A stretch of 64,000 bases of DNA from Comamonas sp. lk (GTDB taxonomy: Bacteria; Pseudomonadota; Gammaproteobacteria; Burkholderiales; Burkholderiaceae_C): NCBI RefSeq assembly GCF_900564145.1, contig NZ_UOOB01000001.1, forward strand, positions 2,668,754 to 2,732,753. Direction: 5' to 3'. The position numbers and the translations under genes are program-made. Of this stretch, positions 48,020 through 57,729 are shown in pieces (the first letter of the stretch is position 1; each line of letters starts with the position of its first letter). Below the pieces are notes generated by a model. The model was not told where the DNA came from and did no database searches. It saw nothing but the letters and a program-made list of their open reading frames with translations.

Positions 48020-51000
48020 CTAGAGGCCATCGTGCGGCGGCTGGCCGTTTTTTGCGGGGCCGCCAGTCCATTTGCGGCGCAGCCAGACGGAAAAATCATC
48101 GAGATAGCAGTAGACCACGGGCACCACGACCAGAGTCAGCAGCGAGGAGGTGATCACGCCGCCGATCACGGCCTGGCCCATGGGCGCGCGCTGCTCCGAA
48201 CCTTCGGTCACGGCAAAGGCCAGCGGCACCATGCCGAAAATCATGGCCAGCGTGGTCATCAAAATGGGGCGCAGGCGCACGCGGGCGGCCAGCAACAGAG
48301 CGTCGGAGCGGGGCAGGCCGGGCGTGGTCTGGCCTGTCGCCTCGTCGCGGTGTGGTTCGCGGGCGCGAATGGCAAAGTCCACCAGCAAAATGGCGTTCTT
48401 GGTTACGAGCCCCATCAGCATGACCACCCCGATGATGGAGAACATGGACAGGGCCGAGCCGAACATCAGCAAGGCCAGCACCACGCCTATCAGAGTCAGG
48501 GGCAGGGAGGTCATCAGGGCCAGGGGCTGCAGAAAGCTCTTGAACTGGCTGGCCAGAATCATGTAGATGAAGATCACGGCCAGGGCCAGGGCCGAGACCG
48601 CATAGCCAAAGGACTCGGCCATGTTCTTGGCCGCGCCGTTGAACTGGAAGCTGTAGCCCGGCGGCATGGCCATCTGCTTGAGCTCGGCCTGGATATCGGC
48701 CGTGACCTCGCCCACGGAGCGCATATAGACATTGGCGTTCAGCGCGACCTCGCGGTTCAGGTTGCGGCGGTTGATCTGGCTGGGGCCGCTGCCGGCCTCC
48801 ACCGTGGCCACCTGGTTCAGGCGCACGATGCGCAAGCTGCCGTCGCCGGCGCTGAGCGCAAACGGCAGGCGTTCCAGGTCCTGGGGCGTGGTACGGGCTT
48901 CAGGGGCCAGGCGCACATTGACGTCATAGGTCTGGTCGTCACTGGCGCGCCAGTTGCCCACGGTCTGGCCCGCCACCCAGGTGCGTAGTGCGTTAGCCAT
49001 GCCGCCCACGGACAGGCCCAGATCGGCCGCCGCATCGCGGTTGATACGGATGTCCACCATGGGTTTGTTGGGTTTGAGGCTGGAGTCCAGGTCCACCAGA
49101 CCGGGAATGGTGCGAATCCTGTCCTGCAGCTGCAGGCTCAGGCGCTCAAGCTGGCCCAGGTCTGCGCCCACCAGAGACAGCTCGATCTGCTTTTGCCCGC
49201 CCACGTTGTCGCGCTGGCCCACATGGGTGACGGTGATGCCGGCGACGGCGCCGAGCCGGGTGCGCAATTCCTCGGAGATGGTGTCCACGCTGCGGTGGCG
49301 CTGATGTCTATCGCTCAGGCGTATATAGATGCTGGCCGAGTTCTTGCCGTTGGCACTGGCCGAGTTGATGGTGGTCAGCGCATAGCGCAGCTCAGGCAGG
49401 GTTTTGAGAATGTCGTTGACCTGCACGGCCTTGGCCTCCGTCGCCTCAATGGACGAGCCCACGGGCGTGGTAAAGCTCACCGCCGTTTCGGAGTAATCGG
49501 CCTTGGGCACGAATTCGGTGCCAAGCAAGGGTACAAGGGCGATGCTTGCTATGAAAGTCAAGAACGCCAGCAACAGCGTGAGCAGCTTGTGGGCCAGAGA
49601 CCAGCGAAGAATGCTCTGGTAGAGGTCGGACAGCCGGTCGCTGGCGCGCTCCACCCAGGCCGTGAGCCGGCCCAGGGTCTTGTCGTATAGCGATTTTTTC
49701 TCGTGCACGCCATGGGCATGGATGGCCGGGTCATGCCAGACGCTGGAGAGCATGGGGTCCAGCGTGAAGCTGACAAACATGGAGATCAGCACGGCCGCCA
49801 CGATGGTGATGCCGAACTCATGAAAGAACTTGCCTATGATGCCGCCCATAAAGCCTATGGGCAGGAACACGGCCACGATGGACAGCGTGGTGGCCAGCAC
49901 GGCCAGGCCGATCTCCTGCGTGCCGTCCAGCGAGGCCTGGTAGGCGCTTTTGCCCATTTGCACATGGCGCACGATGTTCTCGCGCACCACGATGGCATCG
50001 TCGATCAGCAGGCCCACGCACAGAGAAAGCGCCATCAGCGTGACCATGTTGATGGAAAAGCCGAACCAGTACATGAAGAGAAACGTGCCTATCAGCGCAA
50101 TCGGCAGGGTCAGGCCCGTGATGACGGTGGAGCGCCAGGAGTTCAGGAACAGAAACACGATCAGGATGGTGAGCGCTGCGCCTTCGATCAAGGTCTGGCG
50201 CACATTGTCCACGCCCACGCGGATGGTGCGCGAGGTGTCGCCAATCGCCTGCAAGCGCACGCCGGGGGGCAGTTCGGGGGCGATGGCGGCAAGCGTGGCG
50301 TTCAGGCCGTCCACCACTTCTATCGTGTTTTCGTCCTGGGCTTTCTGCACCGACAGCAGCAAGGTGCGGCCGCCGTTGTACAAGGCCAGCGATTGCAGCT
50401 CCTGGGCATCGTCCTGTACCCGGGCCAGTTGGCCCACGCGCACCGGGGCGCCCGCGCGCTGGGCGACGATGATGTTGGCAAACTCGGCCGGGCGTTGAAT
50501 GCGGGCGTCGATCTGCACCACCCGCTCCTGCTCTTTGGAGCGTATGGCGCCTACGGGCAGATCCTGGTTTTCGGCACGCACGGCCTGGGCCACCTGCTCG
50601 GGCGTGATGGCATAGGCCTCCAGCGCTTCGGGGTTCAGATAGAGGTTGATTTCGCGCTTGGTTGCGCCCACCAGATTCACGGCGCCCACGCCGCGCACGT
50701 TCTCCAGCCGTTTTTTGAGCACCTGATCGGCCCAACTGGTCAGTGCAATCGCATCGGGGGGCGTGACGGCTTGTTCGCTGTTCTGTCCCTTGAGCGCATG
50801 TGCATCAGGAAGCACGGCCACCGACCAGACGGCGTTGCTGGAGGGATCAAAGCGTATGACCCGCGGCTCCTTGACTTCGTCGCGCAGCGTAGGGCGCACT
50901 GCGGCGACTTTTTCACGCACATCATCGGCGGCGCGGCGCCCGTCGACCTGGAGCTGAAACTCCACGATGACCACGCTGGTGCCTTCATAGCTGCGCGAGG

Positions 51001-51241
51001 TCAGCGAGTTGATTCCGGCCACCGAGTTGACGCTTTCCTCTATCTTCTTGGTGACCTCGCTCTCCACAATCTCGGGCGAGGCGCCGGGATAGTCCACCGT
51101 TACCACCACCACCGGAAACTCGATATTGGGGAACTGATCGACCTTGAGGCGCTGGTAGGAGAAGACGCCCAGTACCACAAAGGCCAGCATGAGCATGGTG
51201 GCCAGCACCGGGTTTTTCAGGCTGATACGGGTGAACCACAT
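48020..51241 (-). CDS. Efflux RND transporter permease (HAE1/AcrB family)
   Basis: This 1073-residue inner membrane pump of the resistance-nodulation-division family has 12 transmembrane segments in two halves with large periplasmic loops after helices 1 and 7. The N-terminus ([34 protein letters not shown]) and the helix-4 acidic pair in [13 protein letters not shown], required for proton relay, are present; [12 protein letters not shown] opens the second loop. It would export drugs, detergents or metabolites. The start is 1 base after the adaptor gene stop, so the two are translationally coupled. The TolC-type gene 1.3 kb downstream may provide the outer channel. Confidence 0.93.
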   Translation of the reverse strand: MWFTRISLKNPVLATMLMLAFVVLGVFSYQRLKVDQFPNIEFPVVVVTVDYPGASPEIVESEVTKKIEESVNSVAGINSLTSRSYEGTSVVIVEFQLQVDGRRAADDVREKVAAVRPTLRDEVKEPRVIRFDPSSNAVWSVAVLPDAHALKGQNSEQAVTPPDAIALTSWADQVLKKRLENVRGVGAVNLVGATKREINLYLNPEALEAYAITPEQVAQAVRAENQDLPVGAIRSKEQERVVQIDARIQRPAEFANIIVAQRAGAPVRVGQLARVQDDAQELQSLALYNGGRTLLLSVQKAQDENTIEVVDGLNATLAAIAPELPPGVRLQAIGDTSRTIRVGVDNVRQTLIEGAALTILIVFLFLNSWRSTVITGLTLPIALIGTFLFMYWFGFSINMVTLMALSLCVGLLIDDAIVVRENIVRHVQMGKSAYQASLDGTQEIGLAVLATTLSIVAVFLPIGFMGGIIGKFFHEFGITIVAAVLISMFVSFTLDPMLSSVWHDPAIHAHGVHEKKSLYDKTLGRLTAWVERASDRLSDLYQSILRWSLAHKLLTLLLAFLTFIASIALVPLLGTEFVPKADYSETAVSFTTPVGSSIEATEAKAVQVNDILKTLPELRYALTTINSASANGKNSASIYIRLSDRHQRHRSVDTISEELRTRLGAVAGITVTHVGQRDNVGGQKQIELSLVGADLGQLERLSLQLQDRIRTIPGLVDLDSSLKPNKPMVDIRINRDAAADLGLSVGGMANALRTWVAGQTVGNWRASDDQTYDVNVRLAPEARTTPQDLERLPFALSAGDGSLRIVRLNQVATVEAGSGPSQINRRNLNREVALNANVYMRSVGEVTADIQAELKQMAMPPGYSFQFNGAAKNMAESFGYAVSALALAVIFIYMILASQFKSFLQPLALMTSLPLTLIGVVLALLMFGSALSMFSIIGVVMLMGLVTKNAILLVDFAIRAREPHRDEATGQTTPGLPRSDALLLAARVRLRPILMTTLAMIFGMVPLAFAVTEGSEQRAPMGQAVIGGVITSSLLTLVVVPVVYCYLDDFSVWLRRKWTGGPAKNGQPPHDGL

Positions 51242-51242
51242 C

Positions 51243-52508
51243 TCACTGGCTCCCGGCGGCTGGCTTTGTTGTCGCTTGGGCGCCGCTATTGCTGCTCTGC
51301 TCGGCCTGGGCCGCTATCACCACCGCCGTGCCTTCACGCAAACCACCGGTTGCGCCGACCAATACTCGGTCGCCGGCACTCAGGCCCGAGACAATCTGCA
51401 CCCAGGTGCTGGCTTCATGCGGAGTCTGAGGCCCCAGGACCACGGGTGCCTGCACCACGCGCCACAGCTTGGCGGCGCCGTCCTGGCTCTCTTGCTGGCG
51501 CAGCAGTTGCACATACGGCTGGGGCTTGTCGGTCAGCACGGCCGTCAAAGGCAAGGCCAGTTGCTGGGATTGGCCGGTAATCACCAAACCTTGCAAAAAC
51601 AGGCCAGGGCGCAATTGCGGTGTGCGCTTGTTGCTATCAACTTTGGTTTCTGAAATTTTCAGATAAGCGGCCACGGTGCGCGAACCGGTCTGTGCGCTGG
51701 GGTTGATGCGTGCCACCTGGGCTTGCACCGGCTGCAAATCATCCTTGCCCGTGTTGGCACCGCTGGTACCAGGCACCTGTAGCTGGGCGGCCTGGCCGAT
51801 CTGTACATAAACCGAATCTGCCGGCGCCAGTTGTACCTGTACTTCGAGTTGGCGGCCATCCACGATTTCCAGCAGCTTGGCTTCCACGCCCACGCGCTCG
51901 CCGTCTTGCACAAAGCGCTGGGCTATCTGTCCGTCCATGGGCGAGGTGATCACGGTGTCGGTCACGCTTTTACGCGCGGCGTCAGTGGCGGCCTGGGCGG
52001 CAGAGAGATTGGCCTGGGCACCATCGAGATTGGCAGCCGAGGTCAGCAGCGCGGTTCTGGAGATGAAACCCTTGTCCACCAGAGCCAGATTGTTGTCCTG
52101 CTGGCGCTGGGCGATGGCCAGCTGGGCCTTGGCGGCATCGGCCTGTTTTTGGGCCTGGCGCCAGCGGGCGTCCACCTCGGTGGCGTCGATGCGGGCCAGG
52201 ATCTGGCCTTTTTTCACGCTATCGCCTTCGCGCACCTGCAACTCGCGCAGCTGGCCGGCCACATAGGCTTTGACCACGGCCGAGTTCACCGCCTGTACCA
52301 CGCCATTGACGGGAACCGTGATGTTCAGCGTCAGCGGCTGCAGCTCAAGTACCTCGCCGGCCTGCACCTGGGTGGGCAGCTCGCGCGCTTGCGTGGTCTG
52401 CTGCATGGCGGCTTTTTTCTGCTGCTGATGGCTGGCGGCACGCCAGGCGACAAAGCCCAAAACGGCGACAAAAGCCAGGGCCAGAGCCCAGCGGCCGGAA
52501 CGCTTCAT
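51243..52508 (-). CDS. Efflux RND transporter periplasmic adaptor subunit
   Basis: This 421-residue membrane fusion protein of the HlyD/AcrA type has an N-terminal membrane anchor (WALALAFVAVLGFVAWRAA), a lipoyl domain split around a coiled coil (VVKAYVAGQLRELQVREGDSVKKGQILARID ... ITSPMDGQIAQRFVQDGERV), a beta-barrel and a membrane-proximal domain. It links the RND pump to an outer membrane channel. It is the first gene of the minus-strand cluster and its stop is 1 base from the pump start. No regulator gene is adjacent. Confidence 0.92.
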   Translation of the reverse strand: MKRSGRWALALAFVAVLGFVAWRAASHQQQKKAAMQQTTQARELPTQVQAGEVLELQPLTLNITVPVNGVVQAVNSAVVKAYVAGQLRELQVREGDSVKKGQILARIDATEVDARWRQAQKQADAAKAQLAIAQRQQDNNLALVDKGFISRTALLTSAANLDGAQANLSAAQAATDAARKSVTDTVITSPMDGQIAQRFVQDGERVGVEAKLLEIVDGRQLEVQVQLAPADSVYVQIGQAAQLQVPGTSGANTGKDDLQPVQAQVARINPSAQTGSRTVAAYLKISETKVDSNKRTPQLRPGLFLQGLVITGQSQQLALPLTAVLTDKPQPYVQLLRQQESQDGAAKLWRVVQAPVVLGPQTPHEASTWVQIVSGLSAGDRVLVGATGGLREGTAVVIAAQAEQSSNSGAQATTKPAAGSQ

Positions 52509-52721
52509 GATGTGTAAAACCTTTTTTGGATTTCTTGTGATGTCGCCGCAACGAGTCTAGCTGTGTCGCTTGTACTGAAATGTTTCAAGGCGCAGCCATG
52601 CTAGCTTTTCCGGTAGCTGAAATCCAGGGTGCTAGCCAGTAGGCCGAATGGCTTATATGCGCCCGGCAGGGCCGGCCGGTATGCGCTAACCTTGGGGAAG
52701 TTTTAGATTCAAGGAGTGAGC

Positions 52722-53270
52722 ATGGCTGCAGAAACGATTTATCTGGCAGGTGGCTGCTTTTGGTGCACGGAAGCCGTTTTTGACCGCGTGCGCGGAGTCA
52801 CGGATGTGGAAAGCGGTTATGCCAACGGCCAAACCCCGCAACCGAGCTATGAGCAGATCTGCACCGGCCGCACCGGTCACGCCGAAGTGGTGAAGCTGGA
52901 GTTCGACCCAGTCGTCATCAGCCTGCGCGATCTGCTGTTGATCTTTTTCGGCACGCACGACCCGACCACGCTCAACCGCCAGGGCAACGATTCGGGCACG
53001 CAGTACCGCAGCGGCATCTACACCACCACGGAAGAGCAAGCCGAGATTGCCAAGGCGCTGATTGCGCAGATGACGGCAGAAGGCGCATACGACGCGCCCA
53101 TAGTCACCGAAGTCCAGCCCTTGAGCAGCTACTGGCCGGCAGAGGATTACCACCAGGACTATTTTGCGAACAATCCCAGCCAGGGCTATTGCGCCTTTGT
53201 GGTGGGCCCCAAGGTGAGCAAGTTTCAGCATGCATTTGGCCGCTGGCAGAAGAACGGGCCAAACACCTGA
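52722..53270 (+). CDS. msrA: Peptide-methionine (S)-S-oxide reductase MsrA
   Basis: This is a 182-residue MsrA. The active-site motif GCFWCTEAVF contains the catalytic Cys, followed by GVTDVESGYANG, TGRTGHAEVV and GTQYRSGIY, and a resolving Cys near the end in GYCAFVVGPK. It reduces methionine-S-sulfoxide in oxidised proteins using thioredoxin. ATG 52722 has AAGGAG 5 bases upstream; the alternative GTG at 52716 overlaps that site. It is divergent from the efflux cluster and a single-gene unit. Confidence 0.96.
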   Translation: MAAETIYLAGGCFWCTEAVFDRVRGVTDVESGYANGQTPQPSYEQICTGRTGHAEVVKLEFDPVVISLRDLLLIFFGTHDPTTLNRQGNDSGTQYRSGIYTTTEEQAEIAKALIAQMTAEGAYDAPIVTEVQPLSSYWPAEDYHQDYFANNPSQGYCAFVVGPKVSKFQHAFGRWQKNGPNT

Positions 53271-53453
53271 GCCGCTGAAGTCTTTGCAGGCGCCCAAGTC
53301 GCTATACACTCGTGCGCTTTGCTTAATCATTGGCCTAGAGCGCCGGCACCCATAAAAGTGTCGGTGTGAGCCGATGAGCTGATACGGCCCCCTGATCCCG
53401 ACCTGATTGCCGGTTTGAAATCCTCCATCCACGCTTCCCAGCGCAGCCAGCCC

Positions 53454-53912
53454 ATGGCTGCGACCTCACGCCTGCCGCGTGGGGTCGAGGGCGCGCGCGA
53501 GCGATTCTGGGTCAATCGCTGGTTGATGGCTTTGCTGGCGCTGGCCCTGGTGCTGGGGCCGGCTTTGGGGCAGATGCACCGGGTGGTGCACGCGGCCGCG
53601 AGTTCCACGGCGGCTTGGTCCGCAAGCACGGCCGGAAATACCTACGGTGGTGCCGCCGTACTTGCCACCGACAGCCATGTCGCCTCGGGCTATGGCTGGA
53701 TTCACGATCTGTTCGCAGGCCACGGCCCTGCCGAATGTCAGCTGCTCGATGAGCACAACCACGGCTATGCCGGGCCGCCCGCCCTGCAGGCCTTCACGCC
53801 TGTGGTGCCGGATACGGCCGTGCCGCTGTTTGTGCTCCAGGCCACGGCGGGTCAGGCCGTTCTGGCGTTTTTTGATGCGCGCGGGCCTCCGCTTCATCAC
53901 GGCAAGGTTTGA
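53454..53912 (+). CDS. Hypothetical exported or membrane-anchored protein, DUF2946-like
   Basis: This protein of about 152 residues has an N-terminal hydrophobic segment (LMALLALALVLGPALG), the motif MHRVVH just behind it, and a central segment with Cys and His (CQLLDEHNHG). It resembles the small DUF2946-type proteins found beside metal-responsive TonB receptors; the family call is tentative. The start is uncertain: ATG 53454 or TTG 53415, neither with a clear ribosome binding site. It precedes the ZnuD-like receptor gene by 235 bases on the same strand and may share its metal regulation. Confidence 0.6.
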   Translation: MAATSRLPRGVEGARERFWVNRWLMALLALALVLGPALGQMHRVVHAAASSTAAWSASTAGNTYGGAAVLATDSHVASGYGWIHDLFAGHGPAECQLLDEHNHGYAGPPALQAFTPVVPDTAVPLFVLQATAGQAVLAFFDARGPPLHHGKV

Positions 53913-54147
53913 GAGACTTGCTTGCGCTGGTGCGTTGTGAGCGCCGGCCAGGTCCAGGACTAGCCCATCGGGCTTTGGTTTCTCTCCTAGCACTCCCACA
54001 TTAATAGCAGGTAGCGCATCTACAGCATGCGCTAGCAACCTGTTTCGTTTGAATTTTCAGGCCCGGATGCGCTGATCTAAAGCGTAGCCGCATGGGCAGA
54101 TGCGCTCGATTGCGCCTGTCAATGCCCGTGCCTGTGTGGAGTTTTTG

Positions 54148-56247
54148 ATGAAGTTGCGTCATTTTTCTACCCGTTTTTCCACGTCGGGCGCCTTGAGCGC
54201 GCGCAGTGCCCATGCTGTTTTAGGCATGGCGGCGGCGGTCATGGTTCCTGCCGCCATGGCCCAGGAAGCCAAGGAGGCCGAAGCAACGCTGAGCGAGGTG
54301 ACCGTCTCCACCAGCGGCTTGCCCGCTGCCGATATGGCCACGCCCGTGCAAGTACTGGATTCAGAGCAATTGCTGCAGCGCCAGGCTGCCACGCTGGGCG
54401 AGACCTTGGCTGCCGAGCCCGGCATTCATGCCAGCCACTTTGGCGCAGGTGCCAGCCGCCCGGTGATTCGCGGCATGGATGGCGCCCGCGTCTCCATTCT
54501 CAGCGACGGCTCCGAGCTGCTTGATGCCTCCACCGTCAGCCCCGACCATGCGGTGACCAGCGAGCCCATGCTGGCTACGCAAATGGAAGTGCTGCGCGGC
54601 CCTTCGGCTCTGCTCTATAGCGCCGGTGCCATGGGTGGTGTGGTCAATGTGCTGGACGGCAAGATTCCCACCTCGCGTCCGGACAAGAGCGTGCAAGGCT
54701 CGGCCCAGTTGCAGGGCAGCACGGCGGCCGGCCAGACAGCGGGGGCTTTTTCGCTGACGGGTGCGGCGCCCAATGCGGATAGCTCGGGTTCCCTGGTATT
54801 GCATGCCGAAGGCGTGGCCCGTAACGCGGGCGACTACCGTGTGGGCAGCGGCTGGAGCGACAAAAAAGTGCCTGGCAGCTTCAACCGCACCCAGACCGGC
54901 AGCTTGGGTCTGAGCTGGGTGACCGATAAAGGCTATCTGGGCCTGGCCTATACCCGCCAGACCGCGCGCTACGGCCTGCCCGGCCACAGCCATGGCTTCG
55001 AAGGCTGCCATACCCATGGCGACCATCTGCATTGCGGTGATGAAGGCGGGCACGAAGGTCATGACCACGGGGCTGAAGCCCATGGAGCAGGGGATGTGCC
55101 CGTGGTGGAGCTGACCAGCGAGCGCTGGGATCTGCGCGGCGAATGGCGCAATCCGGCAGCCGGCGTAGCCGCCGTGCGCCTGCGCAGCGGCTTTACCAAT
55201 TACCGCCATGACGAGGTGGAAGATGGCCAGGTGGCCACCCGTTTCAAGAACCGCGCCCATGATCTGCGCCTGGAAGTCGAGCACGAGCCCCTGGCCGGCT
55301 GGCGCGGCACCCTGGGTTTGCAGACCATGAACCGTCGCTTCAGCGCTCAGGGCGAGGAAGCATATGTGCAGCCCACGGATACCCGCCGCGACAGTCTGTA
55401 TCTGCTTGAAGAGTATCGCTGGCAGGATTGGAGCCTGCAGGCCGCGCTGCGCCATGATCGCCAGCGGGTAGAGGCGCAGCTGACGGACGAGCGCCGCGGC
55501 CACAGCGCCACATCGGCCTCGCTGGGTACGGTGTGGAAGTTCCAGCCCGGCTACAGCGCCACGGCTTCGGTGACCTCAGGCAGCCGCATGCCCACGGCCG
55601 AAGAGCTGTTTGCCAATGGCTTGCACATGGCCACGGCCACCTACGAGCGCGGCAACGCCAATCTGAGCCGCGAACGCTCGCAGGCGCTGGATCTGGGCCT
55701 GGCCAAGACCACGGGCGATACCAAGTGGAAGCTCAACGCCTACCACTACCGTATCAACGACTACATCTACGGCGCCACGCTGGATGCCCACGAAGGTCTG
55801 CAGCTGCTGCAATACACCCAGGGCGATGCGCGCTTTACCGGCTGGGAAGCTCAGGTGTCCCAGCGTCTGTCTGCCAGCTGGACGGTGAGCGTGTTTGGCG
55901 ATGGCGTGCGTGCCCGCCTGGCCAATGGCGAGGCCTTGCCGCGCATTCCCTCGCAGCGCTGGGGCCTGCGCGTCAACACCCGCCTGGCCGGCTGGGATGG
56001 CATGGCCGAATGGGTACAAGTGATGCGCCAGAACCGCACGGCAGCGTTTGAGAGCGAAACGGCCGGATACGGAATGCTGAACCTGGGGGCCAGCTATCAG
56101 TTCAGGAGTGGAGCCAATACCTGGAGCGTTTACGTCAAGGGCCAGAATCTGACCAACCGCCTGGCCTATGCCGCCACGTCCTTCATCAAGACGGCAGCTC
56201 CCTTGACGGGCCGCAATCTGACGGTAGGTGTGAAGCTGGACTTTTAA
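54148..56247 (+). CDS. znuD: TonB-dependent zinc receptor, ZnuD-like
   Basis: This 699-residue outer membrane receptor has a signal peptide (about residues 1-38, ending AMA-QEA), a plug domain with the usual RQAATLGETLAAEPGIH and ASRPVIRGMDGARVSILSDG pattern, and a 22-strand barrel ending in the aromatic VKLDF. A His-rich extracellular loop (about residues 278-317: HSHGFEGCHTHGDHLHC, then GGHEGHDHGAEAHG) is characteristic of ZnuD zinc piracy receptors. It would import zinc, or possibly haem, under metal limitation with TonB energy. ATG 54148 has GGAG upstream. I find no convincing Zur box nearby. Confidence 0.88.
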   Translation: MKLRHFSTRFSTSGALSARSAHAVLGMAAAVMVPAAMAQEAKEAEATLSEVTVSTSGLPAADMATPVQVLDSEQLLQRQAATLGETLAAEPGIHASHFGAGASRPVIRGMDGARVSILSDGSELLDASTVSPDHAVTSEPMLATQMEVLRGPSALLYSAGAMGGVVNVLDGKIPTSRPDKSVQGSAQLQGSTAAGQTAGAFSLTGAAPNADSSGSLVLHAEGVARNAGDYRVGSGWSDKKVPGSFNRTQTGSLGLSWVTDKGYLGLAYTRQTARYGLPGHSHGFEGCHTHGDHLHCGDEGGHEGHDHGAEAHGAGDVPVVELTSERWDLRGEWRNPAAGVAAVRLRSGFTNYRHDEVEDGQVATRFKNRAHDLRLEVEHEPLAGWRGTLGLQTMNRRFSAQGEEAYVQPTDTRRDSLYLLEEYRWQDWSLQAALRHDRQRVEAQLTDERRGHSATSASLGTVWKFQPGYSATASVTSGSRMPTAEELFANGLHMATATYERGNANLSRERSQALDLGLAKTTGDTKWKLNAYHYRINDYIYGATLDAHEGLQLLQYTQGDARFTGWEAQVSQRLSASWTVSVFGDGVRARLANGEALPRIPSQRWGLRVNTRLAGWDGMAEWVQVMRQNRTAAFESETAGYGMLNLGASYQFRSGANTWSVYVKGQNLTNRLAYAATSFIKTAAPLTGRNLTVGVKLDF

Positions 56248-56274
56248 GCTCCTGGGCTTGCGCCCGCTGCCGCG

Positions 56275-57360
56275 CTATAAATAGTGTTGCAGGTGGCGCA
56301 AGCCTTTGGTGCTTTCCAGCCCGAGCTGGGCAATCACTTCGAGTTCTGGCCTTCCGTTTTTAAGCCATTGCACTACCGCCGTGTTGCGCAGCACCTGGGG
56401 GCCGACGCGCAGCAGACGGGTCTTCTGGCTGTCTTCGGGCAAAGCCTGGTGGGCTTTTTGAATGATTTGCGACGCCACATGAAACAGCATGCGCACCGAC
56501 AGCGGCCCGCCCCGGCGCGAATAAAACACGATGTGATCGCCATCGACCACGAGTGGCCCGCGCTGCTGGTGGCTGAAACGTCGCCAATCGGCCAGCGCCT
56601 GGGCCACGTTCTCTGGAATCGCCAACGTGCGCTGCTGGGCAGCGCGCGCACCATCAATGTGCAGCCATTGTGGCGACTCCGCTCCCTGAATCGGCTGCCT
56701 GTCTTCACCTTGCACATCGCGCCAGAGCAGGGCGCGTACCTCTTCGGGCGCCAGCGCTAATTCATACAGCAGCAGCATGATGGCGCGGTCTCTGGCGTTC
56801 TGATAGCCATCGGCGGCGGGAATATGTCTTGGCAGAGCATTCCACAGCGGGGCAGGCAGGCAGTGGCCTTTGCCATCTTCTGACGGCGGTCGTTCCGCAT
56901 GCTCTATGCCTCGCGCGGGGTTGTGAGCGATCCAGCCATGCTCGCAAGCGTGGTCGTAAATGCGTTCAAGCAAACGCCAGTAGCGCCTGCGGGTGACTTC
57001 GCTGATTTGCCTGTCCGGCTGGTGCAGGGCACGCTGGCCCTGGCGCAGCTGCAAAAAATGCTGCACATCGATGGCCGTGGCTTCATGCCAGTGCTTGGGT
57101 TTGACTGGCGTCTTGCTGTTCTGCTTTTTGATAGCAGTCGCTATGGGCGAAGAGGGTGCTGGGCCCGCATCGGCTTGATTGTGCTTGCTTTTGATTGGCA
57201 GCTCGCCTGCCAACTGCTGCAACCAGGAAGCCCAGACTTTTTCATAGCTGCCATCGGGGGAGGTATCCAGGCCGTCCCAGCTTTTGCTGCCCTCATGTTC
57301 CAGCCAGCCGCGAAACAAAGCGGTGCCTGAGGGCAGCGTGGAGGGCGGGGTTGCTGTCAT
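56275..57360 (-). CDS. Degenerate tyrosine recombinase/integrase-like protein
   Basis: This protein of about 361 residues has the fold pattern of phage-integrase-type tyrosine recombinases: an N-terminal core-binding region (VTRRRYWRLLERIYDHACEHGWIAHNPARGI), then the catalytic region (ARDRAIMLLLYELALAPEEVRALLWRDV) and the C-terminal box (VLRNTAVVQWLKNGRPELEVIAQLGLES). The first catalytic Arg appears to be Ala/Pro, the box-II His is Gln, the second His is Asn and the LGH His is Leu; only the second Arg and a terminal Tyr (HLQHY) remain. It is therefore probably not an active recombinase. The start is uncertain (ATG 57360 or 57447). It is not next to a tRNA or other mobile genes. Confidence 0.62.
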   Translation of the reverse strand: MTATPPSTLPSGTALFRGWLEHEGSKSWDGLDTSPDGSYEKVWASWLQQLAGELPIKSKHNQADAGPAPSSPIATAIKKQNSKTPVKPKHWHEATAIDVQHFLQLRQGQRALHQPDRQISEVTRRRYWRLLERIYDHACEHGWIAHNPARGIEHAERPPSEDGKGHCLPAPLWNALPRHIPAADGYQNARDRAIMLLLYELALAPEEVRALLWRDVQGEDRQPIQGAESPQWLHIDGARAAQQRTLAIPENVAQALADWRRFSHQQRGPLVVDGDHIVFYSRRGGPLSVRMLFHVASQIIQKAHQALPEDSQKTRLLRVGPQVLRNTAVVQWLKNGRPELEVIAQLGLESTKGLRHLQHYL

Positions 57361-57729
57361 GGATTGGCTTGGTTGTTGAACAGGGGGTGTGATGATTGAA
57401 TCTACGCGGAGGAGCGGTAGTGCTTGTTCGCAGGCAGGCTGCTTCATCCGCGTAGGTTGATGCGCTGATTCAAATCCCAATTTGCTTTTTATTGATACTT
57501 GGCCTTGTCGATCTTCTGCGTAAGATGATGCGTGAATTATTTTAATGTAACTTACATGGATAGAATTTCCATTTCTAACAATAGTTCATGCCTAATCATT
57601 TTGTGATCAAGAAGAGGGGGCTGTGCAAACCTACTTGATGAAATGAGCCCATGGGCATGGAAAAGCGCGGCCCTGTGCCGCGCTTTCATCAAAACTGGGC
57701 TGAAATGTCCAGAAATTCTGAGATGCTGA
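57361..57729. other. 369-base region upstream of the recombinase-like gene
   Basis: The stretch 57480-57600 is distinctly A+T-rich compared with its surroundings (TTATTTTAATGTAACTTACATG, TTCCATTTCTAACAATAG split across it) and probably holds the promoter of the minus-strand recombinase-like gene. The pdxH terminator lies at 57662-57686. No further gene is seen. Confidence 0.4.
57662..57686 (-). terminator. Terminator downstream of pdxH
   Basis: AAAGCGCGGC (57662-57671) pairs with GCCGCGCTTT (57677-57686) around CCTGT. On the minus strand it lies 43 bases after the pdxH stop. Confidence 0.75.

Noticed and set aside
49703..51580. 625-codon open frame on the plus strand
   Set aside because: It lies antisense to the RND pump and adaptor genes. 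Its His/Gln/Gly-rich translation is the typical shadow of a high-G+C gene and shows no protein family.
53913..54147. Zur or Fur box upstream of the ZnuD-like gene
   Set aside because: I looked for GTTATA/TATAAC-type and GATAAT-type palindromes and found only a dispersed-repeat hairpin (54013-54033).
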